A stretch of 64,000 nt of DNA. Source: DATADW01 sp963733905. GTDB lineage: Bacteria; Actinomycetota; Acidimicrobiia; Spongiisociales; DATADW01. Within the stretch, counting starts at the first letter, position 1. Each line of letters opens with the position of its first letter. A program made the translations under genes and the position numbers. Of the stretch, positions 36,570 to 46,900 are shown one piece after another. The notes under the pieces were generated by a model. The model saw only the letters and a program-made list of their open reading frames with translations, ran no database searches and was not told the DNA's origin. The stretch lies in assembly GCA_963733905.1 (NCBI GenBank), contig CAVTEU010000003.1, forward strand, positions 148,239 through 212,238, written 5' to 3'.

Positions 36570-38288
36570 TCAGCGCCCGTCCCCGGTTCGGTCCTGTGGG
36601 TCTGACGGCCGGAGGGCACTGTTCGGTCCCATCGGGACCCGGATACCCCTCTCCTCGGCGACCTGGCGGGCGCGGTCATACCCGGCGTCGGCGTGCCGCA
36701 TCACCCCGGTGCCCGGATCGTTGGTGAGGACCCTCTCCAGACGAACCGCTGCCTCGTCGCTGCCATCGGCCACCACCTGGGCTCCGGCGTGGATCGATTT
36801 GCCCATCCCTACCCCGCCGCCGTGGTGGACCGCCACCCATGCCGCCCCCGAGGCGACGTTGAGCAGGGCGTTGAGAATCGGCCAATCGGCGATGGCGTCG
36901 GATCCGTCCGCCATGGCCTCTGTCTCCCGATAGGGAGATGCGACCGAGCCCGAGTCGAGATGATCACGCCCGATGACGATCGGGGCGCTCACCTCACCCG
37001 ACCGGACCAGGTGGTTGAAGGCAAGCCCGGCCTGGTGGCGCTCCCCGTAGCCAAGCCAGCAGATCCGGGCGGGGAGGCCCTGCACCGGCACCCGGTCCCG
37101 GGCGAGCTCCAGCCACCGCTGCAACCCGGCATCGTCCGGGAACAACTCGCCGACCGCCCGGTCGGTGGCGGCGATGTCGGCTGGGTCTCCGGAAAGCGCC
37201 ACCCAACGAAAGGGGCCCTTCCCCTCGCAGAACAGCGGCCTCAGGTAGGCAGGGACGAACCCGGGGTACTCGAAGGCATCAATGAAACCTCCGGCCAGGG
37301 CCTCGCCCCTGAGGTTGTTGCCGTAGTCGAACACCTCGGCGCCGGCCCGATGGAACCCGACCATCGCCTCGCAGTGCCGCGCCATCGACTGGCGGGCCTC
37401 CTCGACATACCTCCCCGGGTCCTTCCCTCGCAGCTCGGCCGCCTCCTCGAGGCTCAGCCCGGCGGGGATGTAGCCGTTGAGCGGGTCGTGGGCCGAAGTC
37501 TGATCGGTGACAATGTCGATGTCGACACCGCGCCCCAGCAGCTCGGCGACGGCATCGGCAGCGTTGGCCTCGACGCCAACCGATAGGGGCCGGCGCTCCC
37601 GCTTTGCGGAGACCGTCAGTTCCAGGGCCTCGTCGAGCGACGGGGCGAACTCGTCGAGGTACCCGTCACGGAGGCGACGCTCGATCCGGGCGGGGTCAAC
37701 CTCGATGCACAGCGCCACCCCACCGTTCATGGTCACGGCGAGCGGCTGCGCTCCGCCCATCCCACCGAGCCCGGCGGTGAGCGTCAGCGTCCCGGCCAAC
37801 GTCCCACCGAACCGCTGCTCGGCGACGGCGGAGAAGGTCTGATAGGTGCCCTGGAGGATGCCCTGGGTGCCTATGTAGATCCAAGAGCCGGCGGTCATCT
37901 GCCCGTACATGGTGAGACCGGCCGCCTCCAGCTCCCAGAAATGCTCCCAATCGGCCCAGTCGGGGACGAGCAGGCTGTTGGCGATCAGGACCCGTGGGGC
38001 CATCGGGTGGGTGCGGAACACGCCGACCGGCTTTCCCGACTGGACCAGGAGGGTCTCGTCGTCCTCGAGATCGAGCAGGGTGGCGACGATGGCGTCGAAG
38101 GCCTCCCACGACCTGGCGGCGCGCCCCCGCCCTCCATAGACCACGAGCTCATCGGGGTTCTCGGCCACCTCTGGGTCGAGGTTGTTCTCGAGGCACCGCA
38201 GCGCCGCCTCCTGGAGCCACCCCTTGGCCCGGAGCGTCGATCCCCTCGCGGCGCGCACCGTTCGCACAGAGAACACGGTACCTACCAT
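36570..38288 (-). CDS. hutU: Urocanate hydratase
   Basis: Second step of histidine degradation. The intact frame of about 572 residues, starting MVGTVFSVRTVRAARGS, contains KGWLQEAALRCLENNLDPE, YIGTQGILQGTYQTF, the NAD-binding GLGGMGGAQPLAV, VFDYGNNLRGEA and GLPARICWLGYGERH, all hallmarks of HutU. It is followed after 3 bases by hutI. hutH and hutG lie about 14 kb away on the same strand. Confidence 0.96.
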   Translation of the reverse strand: MVGTVFSVRTVRAARGSTLRAKGWLQEAALRCLENNLDPEVAENPDELVVYGGRGRAARSWEAFDAIVATLLDLEDDETLLVQSGKPVGVFRTHPMAPRVLIANSLLVPDWADWEHFWELEAAGLTMYGQMTAGSWIYIGTQGILQGTYQTFSAVAEQRFGGTLAGTLTLTAGLGGMGGAQPLAVTMNGGVALCIEVDPARIERRLRDGYLDEFAPSLDEALELTVSAKRERRPLSVGVEANAADAVAELLGRGVDIDIVTDQTSAHDPLNGYIPAGLSLEEAAELRGKDPGRYVEEARQSMARHCEAMVGFHRAGAEVFDYGNNLRGEALAGGFIDAFEYPGFVPAYLRPLFCEGKGPFRWVALSGDPADIAATDRAVGELFPDDAGLQRWLELARDRVPVQGLPARICWLGYGERHQAGLAFNHLVRSGEVSAPIVIGRDHLDSGSVASPYRETEAMADGSDAIADWPILNALLNVASGAAWVAVHHGGGVGMGKSIHAGAQVVADGSDEAAVRLERVLTNDPGTGVMRHADAGYDRARQVAEERGIRVPMGPNSALRPSDPQDRTGDGR

Positions 38289-38353
38289 CCCGGCCTTCGC
38301 TCCCCGCTCTCGCGTGACTGAGAGCCGGAATCCGGCGCGCCAGCCACGCCAAA

Positions 38354-40463
38354 CTAGAGGGTCGTTGCCTGCTTGGCCCTGATGGTCAGCAGACCGGCGA
38401 CGAGGACCAGCAAGGAGGCGCCCAGTCCGGTGAGCACCGCGGGTCCGCGGGCACCTTGGCTCTCGACCATATACAGACCAAACCCCCACCACCCAGCGAG
38501 CCCGACCAGACCAAGCCCGAGGAGCAGGCCGGAGCAGAGCCCGCGGCGCCCGGGGCGACGCATCGCTGTCGCCGCGGCGATGACGAGCACCGCCATACCG
38601 ACCCGGTGCAGCGGTTCGATGCTCCAGTGCACCGCCAGCGAGCCGGTCACGCCAAATGGCTTGATGGGGATGACCAAGGCCGCCAACAGGAGTAGCGCCG
38701 CCCCTGACAAAGCAAGCAGCATCGGCATGACGCCGAATGTGGCATCGCCCTCAGATCGCGCAGCGGACTTCCAGAAGCAGGCGCCGGCGGCGAGCCCGGC
38801 GAGACCACCGGCGACGCCGGCAAAGATGCCGAACGAGGGACTGGAGATGTAGAGGATCGTGTGCTCGGTCCAGACGCTGCGCACGAATGACAGATAGAAC
38901 AGCGTGGCGTACGTCGCCATCGCCAGCAGGAGCCCGAGCGGGACTCCATTGCCTCCACGCGCCAGGACGACTCCGCAGACGGCGATGACGATCCCAGCGA
39001 TGGCCAGTGTCCAGAACCACGATGATTGCTCGACCAGGTTGACGCTGGTGTCGCCGGCGTTGAACGGGATCACCACTGAGGCGATCAGCAGCAACCCCGA
39101 GACCACGGCCAGAACTGAGACCCCACACCATCCTCGGATCCCTCGAATCGGTGGCCGCCACCGGCAGGACCGTCGATGGTTCCTGCTCTCCCACCGGCGG
39201 CGACTCCGGCGGCTGAGACACTGGCACCGGCTCTGGGACCGGCTCAACCGCCGGCTCCGCTGGGGCGGCGGGTTCGAGATCGGTGACAGGCGGGGCAGCA
39301 GTCTCCACGACCGGCTCCGGCTCGGGCGACGATTTCGGCGCCGCCCGTGTCGTCGTCATCCGGAAGAGCCGACCGTTGGGCGATCTCATGTAGAGCACGG
39401 GCACCGCCCACTCCAGGACGTGATCGGCGGCGAAGAGCGAACGACGCGCCTCGGTGAGAGCGGCGTCGACCGGGAGGCCGCCGGTCGCCGCCCCGTAGAA
39501 CTCCTGGGCGAACAGAATCGCCGCCCGGTCCGTGATGGGGAACTGCATGGCGATCACCGCCGGGATCCCCTGCTGCACCAGGCTCTGCGCCGCCCCGGCA
39601 AAGGGATCGGTCGTCGACCCCCGGGCGCCCTCGCAGGCGTTGAGCAGGGCGAGACGGAGCGGCCGGTACCCGTGGAGGATCACCCCCAGGTCCTGACCCG
39701 ACACCAGTCGGCCGCGGCCTTGGTCGTCCTCCAGCACCAGCGCCCCGTCGTCGGCCCGGGGCACGAACCCGCCGTGACCTATGAAGTGGAATACGTGGAA
39801 GTCGCCGGTTCTGATCTTGCGCTGCAGTGCCGGCAGGGTCGCCTGCTCCAGTCGGTGGAGCTCGACCAAGCCCTGCTCACTCAGCCCGGCGGTCGCCTCG
39901 GACAGTTTTGCCCACTCCTGGTCGACATCGAGCCCCGGGTAGTCGCTGGGAGCGGAGATCATGGTCAAGATCCGAAGAGGAGGCCGCACATCGAGGCCCC
40001 GGGTCCCCTCCGGCAGATCGAGATAACGCACCAGCGGGGTCTCCGGCGAGAGGGCCAGAAACCGATTCATTGCCGGGTAGTAGAGGCACTCCCAAGGCAG
40101 ACCGGCCAGCTCGGGGACCTCGGCGAGCCGGAGCCGGAGTCGGAGCCCGGCGCCGCGCCGCTGCACCTCGTTGAGGCTGGCCCGAAGGGTGGCGAGGACG
40201 TCGCCAGACAGCGCTGCATCAAACAGCCGCCCGCCAAAGTCCCGTGCCGCTTCCCGTTCCGCCGACTCGAGACGGCGCACTCCCTCGCGCAGCGACCCGA
40301 TCGAGTTCGTCACCCGAAGGTTGAAGTTCTCGACCTCGAGCGGACTGAAGGGCGCATCGAACTCGGCGCTCGCCTCGCCCGCCGGAGAACCCTCGACGCG
40401 GGTCCGATAGCGCTCGCCCGATCGCTCGATCCGCAGATCGAAGTCGAGATACGAAGTGGGCAC
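38354..40463 (-). CDS. CHAT caspase-like protease fused to a multi-pass membrane domain, frame break
   Basis: The N-terminal two thirds is a CHAT domain: beta-rich start VPTSYLDFDLRIERSG, LAGLPWECLYYP, the catalytic His in FHFIGHGGFVPRADDG and Cys in LALLNACEGAR, then VQQGIPAVIAMQFPITDRAA. A Pro/Glu linker (about 39200-39350) leads, after a frame shift near 39130, to seven or eight hydrophobic segments (VLAVVSGLLLIASVVIPF, WTLAIAGIVIAVCGVVLA, and more) ending LLTIRAKQATTL. About 703 residues. GTG at 40461-40463 with GGGGGAGG upstream. CHAT proteases act in cell-death and defence pathways; the substrate here is unknown. Confidence 0.82.
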
Positions 40464-40572
40464 CCGGCGCCTCCCCCGGCCCGTACTCAACAAAGTTACT
40501 CCGAGAGGCCCTGGCCAAGGCGCTCGAGATGCCCGAGGTCGCCCCTCCCCTGTCCCACTACCCTCCCGAGCG

Positions 40573-43119
40573 GTGACCACCAACCGACTCGGCCAGATAC
40601 CAGAAAAGCCGGTCCCGGACGGGCTCGAGCCCAAGTGGGCGGAGCGATGGGAGGCTGAAGGGACCTATCGCTTCGACCGCCAGCGCGATCGGTCGGAGAT
40701 CTTCAGCATCGACACGCCGCCGCCCACGGTGTCGGGCGAACTCCACCTTGGCCACATCTTCTCCTATACCCACACCGATGCCATCGCCCGCTACAAGCGG
40801 ATGCGCGGCATGGCCGTCTTCTACCCGATGGGTTTCGACGACAACGGGCTTCCAACCGAGCGCCGGGTGCAGAACTTCTACGGCGTGCGCTGCGATCCGA
40901 GCTTGCCGTACGACCCCGGGTTCACCGCACCCGAGCGGCCCTTCGAGCCGCCGGCACTGGTGAGCAGACGCAATTTCATCGAGCTGTGCGAGCGGCTGAC
41001 GCTGGAGGACGAGACGGCCTTCGCCACCTGTTCCGAACCCTCGGGCTGTCTGTCGATTGGTCGATCAACTACCGGACGATCGACCAGCACGCCAGGCAGG
41101 TGGCACAGCGGGCGATTCCTCCGCAACCTCGATCGAGGAGAGGCATACACCGCCGAGGCACCCGTTCTCTGGGACATCGACTTCCGAACCGCGGTGGCAC
41201 AGGCGGAGCTCGAAGACCGGGAGGAGCGAAGCGCCCTCCATCGCATCGATTTCCACCGCCCCGATGGCGGGTCGGTGACGATCGAGACGACCCGACCCGA
41301 GCTGATCGTCTCCTGTGTTGCCCTTGTGGCCCACCCCGATGACGACCGGTATCGGTCGCTCGTGGGAACGACCGTCACGTCGCCGGTGTTCGGGGTCGAG
41401 GTGCCGGTGGTGACCCACGACCTGGCGGCACCCGACAAGGGCACCGGGATCGCCCAGATCTGCACGTTCGGCGACACCACCGACGTGACCTGGTGGCGGG
41501 ACCTCGACCTCCCGACAAGGGCGGTGGTGCAGCGGGACGGGAGGTTCGTCTCCGACATTCCTGAATGGATCACCACAGAAGCGGGCCGCTGCCGCCTTCA
41601 CCGAGCTGGCCGGTAAGACGGTCAAGCAGGCGAGGCGCCGGATGGTCGAGTTGCTCGACGAGTCGGGCGACCTCCGGGGGGAACCCGAGCCGATCACCCA
41701 CATCGTCAAGTTCTACGAGAAGGGGGATCGCCCTCTCGAGATCGTCACCAGCCGCCAGTGGTACATCCGCAATGGGGGCCGCGACCCCGAGCTGCGCGAA
41801 GAACTGCTGCTCCGCGGGAAGGAGATCCGTTGGATCCCCGATTTCATGCGGGTTCGGTACGAGCACTGGGTGAACGGGCTAACCGGTGACTGGCTCATCA
41901 GCCGTCAGCGCTACCTGGGGGTGCCGATCCCGGTGTGGTACCCGGTGGGCACGGACGGCAGCATCGACCACGACCATCCCATCACCCCCGACGTGTCCGA
42001 TCTCCCGATCGAGCCGGCGACGGCGCCCGCCCCGGGTTACGAGGAGTCCCAGAGGGACCAACCCGGCGGATTCGCCGCCGATCCGGACGTCATGGACACC
42101 TGGGCGACCTCGTCGCTGACTCCGCAGATCGCCGCCGGGTGGGTTGACGATCCCGACCTGTTCGAACGCACTTTCCCCATGGACCTCCGCCCCCAGGCGC
42201 ACGACATCATCCGCACCTGGCTCTTCGCCACCATCACCCGGTCGCACTTCGAGCACGACTCGGTGCCGTGGTCGAACGCCGCCATCTCCGGATGGATCGT
42301 CGATCCCGACCGGAAGAAGATGTCGAAGTCGAAGGGCAACGTGGTGACCCCGATGGCCCTGCTCGAGCAGTACGGCTCGGACGCGGTCCGCTACTGGGCA
42401 GCCAGCGGCCGGCCCGGCGCCGACACCGCCTTCGACGAGGCGCAGATGAAGGTGGGACGGCGCCTGGTGATCAAGGTGCTCAACGCCTCCCGCTTCGCCC
42501 TCGGTCTGGGCGATGGCGACGAGGGTGACGTGACCGAAGCGCTCGACCGGTCGATGCTGGCCGGATTGGCCGCGGTGGTGGAGGAGGCGACGTCGGCATT
42601 CGAGGGCTTCGACTACGCCCGGGCGCTGGAGCGCACCGAGTCGGCGTTCTGGGCGTGGTGCGACGACTATCTGGAACTGGTCAAGGGACGGGCGTACGGG
42701 GACGGCCCGGGAGCAGGGTCGGCCCACCGGGCCCTGCGCTCCGGCTTGTCGATCTTCCTCCGCCTCCTCGCTCCGTTCCTCCCTTTCGCCACCGAGGAGG
42801 TGTGGTCGTGGTGGCAGCAGGGGAGCATCCATCGCTCCAGCTTGGCCAACCGCCAGGCGAGCTGGCCGGGCTCACCGGTGATCCGGCGGTGCTCGACGCC
42901 GCCTCATGGGTGCTCGGCGAGGTTCGCAAGGCGAAGAGCGAGGCCAAGGTGTCGATGCGCACCCCGGTGGAGTCGGTCGAGGTGAGGGCCCCGGCCGAAC
43001 GGGTTGCGGCCCTCGAACTCGCCAAGAATGACCTGTCGCTTGCCGGCGGCATCGAGCGGCTGGAGATGAAGATCGATGACGAGTCTTCGGTCTCCGTGGT
43101 GCTGGCAGCCACCGCCTGA
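40573..43119 (+). CDS. valS: Valyl-tRNA synthetase, several frame breaks
   Basis: Class I aminoacyl-tRNA synthetase. HIGH-type motif ELHLGHIFSYTHTD, DDNGLPTERRVQNFYGVRC, editing-domain text VTIETTRPELIVSCVALVAH, and the KMSKS loop in DPDRKKMSKSKGNVV. The type with KRMRGMAVFYPMGFDDNG is the archaeal-like ValS seen in some bacteria. Breaks lie near 41035, 41105, 41580 and 42820; the C-terminus is recovered as ERLEMKIDDESSVSVVLAA. About 848 residues. GTG start at 40573. Divergent from the CHAT gene; a strong hairpin follows the stop. Confidence 0.93.
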
Positions 43120-43124
43120 CGCGG

Positions 43125-43148
43125 CTGCGCCGCCCGAAGGCGGCGCAG
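43125..43148 (+). terminator. Hairpin terminator after valS
   Basis: CTGCGCCGCC, loop CGAA, GGCGGCGCAG: a perfect 10-bp stem with a tetraloop, starting 5 bases after the valS stop, followed by TCGATCGCCTCGTACT. Confidence 0.75.
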
Positions 43149-43194
43149 TCGATCGCCTCGTACTCTGATGTTCAGGGCGCTTCGCGAACGTTGG

Positions 43195-43713
43195 TCAGAT
43201 GCTGGCGTGATTCCACGGGGCACGTCCGCTCCGCTCGTCGCCTGAGGCACCGCCGACCCGAGGGATCAGACCCCGCTCGATCAGCTCCTGCCGCAGCTCG
43301 GCGTCGGTCATCGCCTGCTGCCGCAGCAACTCAGAGTCCACCGCCACCGCCGACCCGGGATCAAACCCCGCTCGATCAGCTCCTGGCGCAGCTCGGCGTC
43401 GCTCATCGCCTGCTGGCGCAGCAACTCGCAGTCTCACACTCGGCCACCGCCGATCCGCCGCAATCGGGATCGAGCACCTTGCTCGATCAGCTCCTGGCGC
43501 AGCTCGGCGTCGGTCATCGCCTGCTGGCGCAACAGCTCGGCGTGCACCGGCACCGCTTCGGGCACCGCCTGCCGTCCGCTCCAAACGGCGGACCCGGCCA
43601 CGGCCACCACAGCCACCGCCACCGCCCCCAGCCGCCCATGGAATCCACCGCTGGGGCGACCGCCCGACCTGTGTCGTCGAGACCCGATCCGCCCGTTCGG
43701 TCGTCGTAGCCAT
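43195..43713 (-). CDS. Membrane-anchored small protein with three AELRQELIE repeats, frame breaks
   Basis: Family not recognised. It starts MATTTERADRVSTTQVGRS and, in a shifted frame, has one hydrophobic segment (LGAVAVAVVAVAGSAVW), then three copies of a motif close to ELLRQQAMTDAELRQELIE followed by RGLIP or a variant. The motif resembles SHOCT-type short C-terminal helices, which are thought to mediate oligomerisation or targeting. About 170 residues. Breaks near 43640 and 43435 separate the copies. It is convergent with valS and divergent from the SARP-fusion gene, 189 bases away, so it could be a co-regulated partner (inference). Confidence 0.55.
   Translation of the reverse strand: MATTTERADRVSTTQVGRSPQRWIPWAAGGGGGGCGGRGRVRRLERTAGGARSGAGARRAVAPAGDDRRRAAPGADRARCSIPIAADRRWPSVRLRVAAPAGDERRRAAPGADRAGFDPGSAVAVDSELLRQQAMTDAELRQELIERGLIPRVGGASGDERSGRAPWNHASI
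43279..43540. repeat. Three ~54-bp direct repeats inside the small membrane protein gene
   Basis: Copies begin GATCAGCTCCTG at 43279, 43374 and 43485, each running about 54 bases through the code for LLRQQAM(T/S)DAELRQELI. They differ by a few bases (CTGCCGC or CTGGCGC; GTCGGTC or GTCGCTC). Spacers are of unequal length, 95 and 111 bases from start to start. Confidence 0.75.
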
Positions 43714-43820
43714 CGGAGACCTCCTCGTCTCGTTGCCCGTCCGGGTTTCCGGTCCCGGCGCCCTCGGCTCGAGGACGTGGCACCAACCTGATACCGGCGG
43801 CTTGCCGGGGGCTTGGCCCG

Positions 43821-43840
43821 GCTTAAGGGCGCCTTAAGTG
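43821..43840 (+). promoter_or_regulatory. Candidate SARP operator: CTTAAG direct repeat at 11-bp spacing
   Basis: CTTAAG at 43822-43827 and 43833-43838, within GCTTAAGGGCG and CCTTAAGTGGG. SARP regulators are known to bind direct heptameric repeats spaced by 11 bp (one helical turn). It lies 65 bases before the start of the SARP-fusion gene, so autoregulation is possible. Inference only. Confidence 0.4.
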
Positions 43841-43902
43841 GGCGCGGTCATTGATGAGACGAGGCGGCATCTAGGCTGCACGCCGCTTGGAGGTGGGCCG
43901 GA

Positions 43903-46900
43903 GTGGAATTCTCGGTTCTCGGACCGCTTGAGGTCCGCAGAGACGGCTCGGATGTGCCGCTGGGCTCGTTCAAGCAGCGGTCGCTTCTCGCCCTGCTGCT
44001 GATCCACGCCAACGAGGTGGTCTCCACCGACCGGATCATCGACGAGCTGTGGGGAGACGACCCGGCGACCGGTCACCAGAACGCCCTCTGGGTTCACATC
44101 TCGCATCTGCGGACTGCTCTCGAGCCAGACCGTGAGAAGCGGTCGGAGGGGACGGTGCTGCTCACCCGGGCACCCGGTTACCAGTTGCAGGTCGGACCGG
44201 CGGAGCTTGACGCCTGGAAGTTCGAGCAGCTGATGGCCGAAGGCCGGGGTCTGCTCGAATCGGACCCGGGAACGGCATCGCTTGTCATCGGCGAGGCTCT
44301 GGCGCTCTGGCACGGCCGTCCCTACGCCGACGTCACCTATGAGTCCTTCGCCCAGGCCGAGATCGGACGGCTCGACGAGTTGCGTCTGGAGTCGGTCGAG
44401 CTCCGGCTCGACGCCGATCTCCGTCGGGGGCTCGCATCAGAGCTGATCGGCGAGTTGGAGGCGCTGGCCCGCCAGTATCCGACCCGGGAGAGATTCACCG
44501 AGCAACTGATGCTCGCCCTGTACCGGTCGGGCAGGCAAGCGGACGCGCTCAGGGCCTTCGGCCGTCTCCGGACCCGCCTCGGCGAGGAACTGGGGATCGA
44601 ACCATCGGCGTCCACCCGGGCGCTCGAGGAGCGCATTGTCGTCGGCGACCCCTCGCTCGACAGCGCTCACGAGGGGGTCGGCGCGGCTGCCCGGCTCGCA
44701 GTACGCGGCTACGAGATGCGCGAGCGCGTCGGCGAGGGCCGATTCGGGCCGGTCTATCGGGCGTTTCAACCCACGGTCGGTCAAGAGGTCGCGGTGGAGG
44801 TGGTTCGCTCCGAACTCGCCGACGACCCGGAGTTCATCCGCCGCTTCGACGCCGAGGCCGATGCGGTCGCCAAGCTGGACCACCCGAGCATCGTCCCTCT
44901 CCACGACCACTGGCGGGAACCGGGTGCGGCCTATCTGGTGACTGCGACTCGTGCCTCGGGACCAGCCTGGCCGAATCTGTGCGCCGCCGACCGATGCCAC
45001 CCGTGGAGGCCGCTCGCTTGGTCGCCGACCTCGCCGGCGCGCTGACCCAGGCACGACGAAACGGCGTCCACGACCGGGTCACTGTTGACAACGTGGTGAT
45101 CGACTCGAAGGGCAGAGCGCATCTGCGCGAGTTCGGCCTGCGGTTCGCAGACGCCAACGACCTGACCGAATTGGGCGCCGCCGGCGGTGATTCGACCCGA
45201 GACCAGCCGGACCTGGCACGACGTGCTCGAGTTCGCCATCACTGGAGGTTCAGCGCTCGCCGACGCCGGCGTTCCCACTCGATGGTCGACGTGATCGGGA
45301 GAGCCGCGTCGCCCGGCAACGGTTTACCGCGACCTCGGCTCGTTCGTGGCTGCCGTGCAGTCGGCGGTCGGATTGGCGACACCCGTCAGAGACGCCCGGT
45401 TCCGGCAACCCCTACAAGGGATTGCGTCCATTTGAGGAGTCCGACGCAGCCGACTTCTTCGGGCGGGAGCGCGTCGTGGAGCGGCTGCTGGCGACGGTTG
45501 GGTGAGACGGGCATCCGGGGCCGTTTCGTCGTGTTGGTCGGTCCGAGCGGGAGCGGAAAGTCGAGCGTCGTCAAAGCCGGGCTGCTCGCCGCGCTGCGCC
45601 GCGGGCCCTGCCCGGGTCCGCCGAGTGGTTCATCACCACGCATGACACCGGGGAAGCATCCCTTCGAGGAGCTGGAGACGGCGTTGTTGCGGGTGGCGGT
45701 CAACCCGCCGCCCAGCCTGCTCGAACAACTCACCGATGGTGAGTCGGGGATCCGCCGGGCGGTGCGCCGTGTCCTCCCCGACGATCAATCTCAGCTCCTG
45801 GTGGTGATCGACCAGTTCGAGGAGCTGTTCACCCAGACACCGGACGCCACCACGCAGGAATTCCTGGAAGCGCTGGCCGCCGCAGTGGACGACCCGGGGG
45901 CCGGCTTCGGGTCGTGGCAACCCTGCGCGCCGACTTCTACGACCGCCCCCTCCGCCATCGCGACATCGGCGAGCTGGTCCGCCGCGGGACCGAGGTGATC
46001 ACGCCCCTGTCTCCGGCAGAGGTGGAACGGGCGATCACAGGACCGGTTGAGAGCGAAGGCATCGGATTCGAGCCGGGCCTGGTTGCCCAGATCGTGGCCG
46101 ATGTAGCCGAGCATCCCGCCGCCCTCCCGCTCTTGCAGTACGCCCTCACCGAGCTGTACGAGCGGCGGCGCGATCGGCTGATCCGAATGGAGGACTATGT
46201 CGAGCTCGGCGGTCTGGCCGCCGTCCTGGCCGGCGCGCCGAGACCCTCTACGGCGAGCTCGATCCCCTCGCCCAGCGTGCGGCACGTCAGGTGATGCTCA
46301 GGTTGGTCGCGGTCGGTGACGATGCCGACGACGTCCGGCGGCGAGTGCTGCGAAGCGAACTGCTGGCGGTGGGTGAGGGGGCCGGCACCGTCCTGGATAT
46401 CTTTGGCCGGCACCGCCTGCTCAGCTTCGACCGAGACCCGGTGACCAGAGGCCCCACGGTCGAGATCGCCCACGAAGCACTCATCGGCGAATGGGACCGC
46501 CTCCGTCGCTGGATCGAGCTGAGCCGCGACGACCTCCGCATGCAGCGCCGGCTCGCCGCCGGCGCCGCCGAGTGGCTGGCCGCGGGACGCGACGCCGATT
46601 ACCTGCTCGGGGGAACCCGGCTCGACCAAACTCGCCGAGTGGGCAGCGACCACCGACCTCTCGCTCGACGGGGTCGAACGGAGCTTCCTCGAGGAGAGCT
46701 TGGCCCAACGGGATCGCGAGCGTTCCGCCGAGGAGACCCGCAGTCGCCACGAGGAGAGGCTGCGTCTCCGGACACGGTCGCGTACCCGGCTGCTCGTGGC
46801 GAGCGGAGCGGTCCTGGCAGCGCTGGCGGCGCTGGCCGGATTCGCCTTCGTGCAGCGCAACCAGGCCCAACGGCTCGCCGGTGAGCTGGAGGCACTGGGC

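Noticed and set aside
38904..40658. Plus-strand 584-codon frame over the CHAT gene
   Set aside because: Composition-driven shadow; the minus strand holds a clear CHAT domain with catalytic residues.
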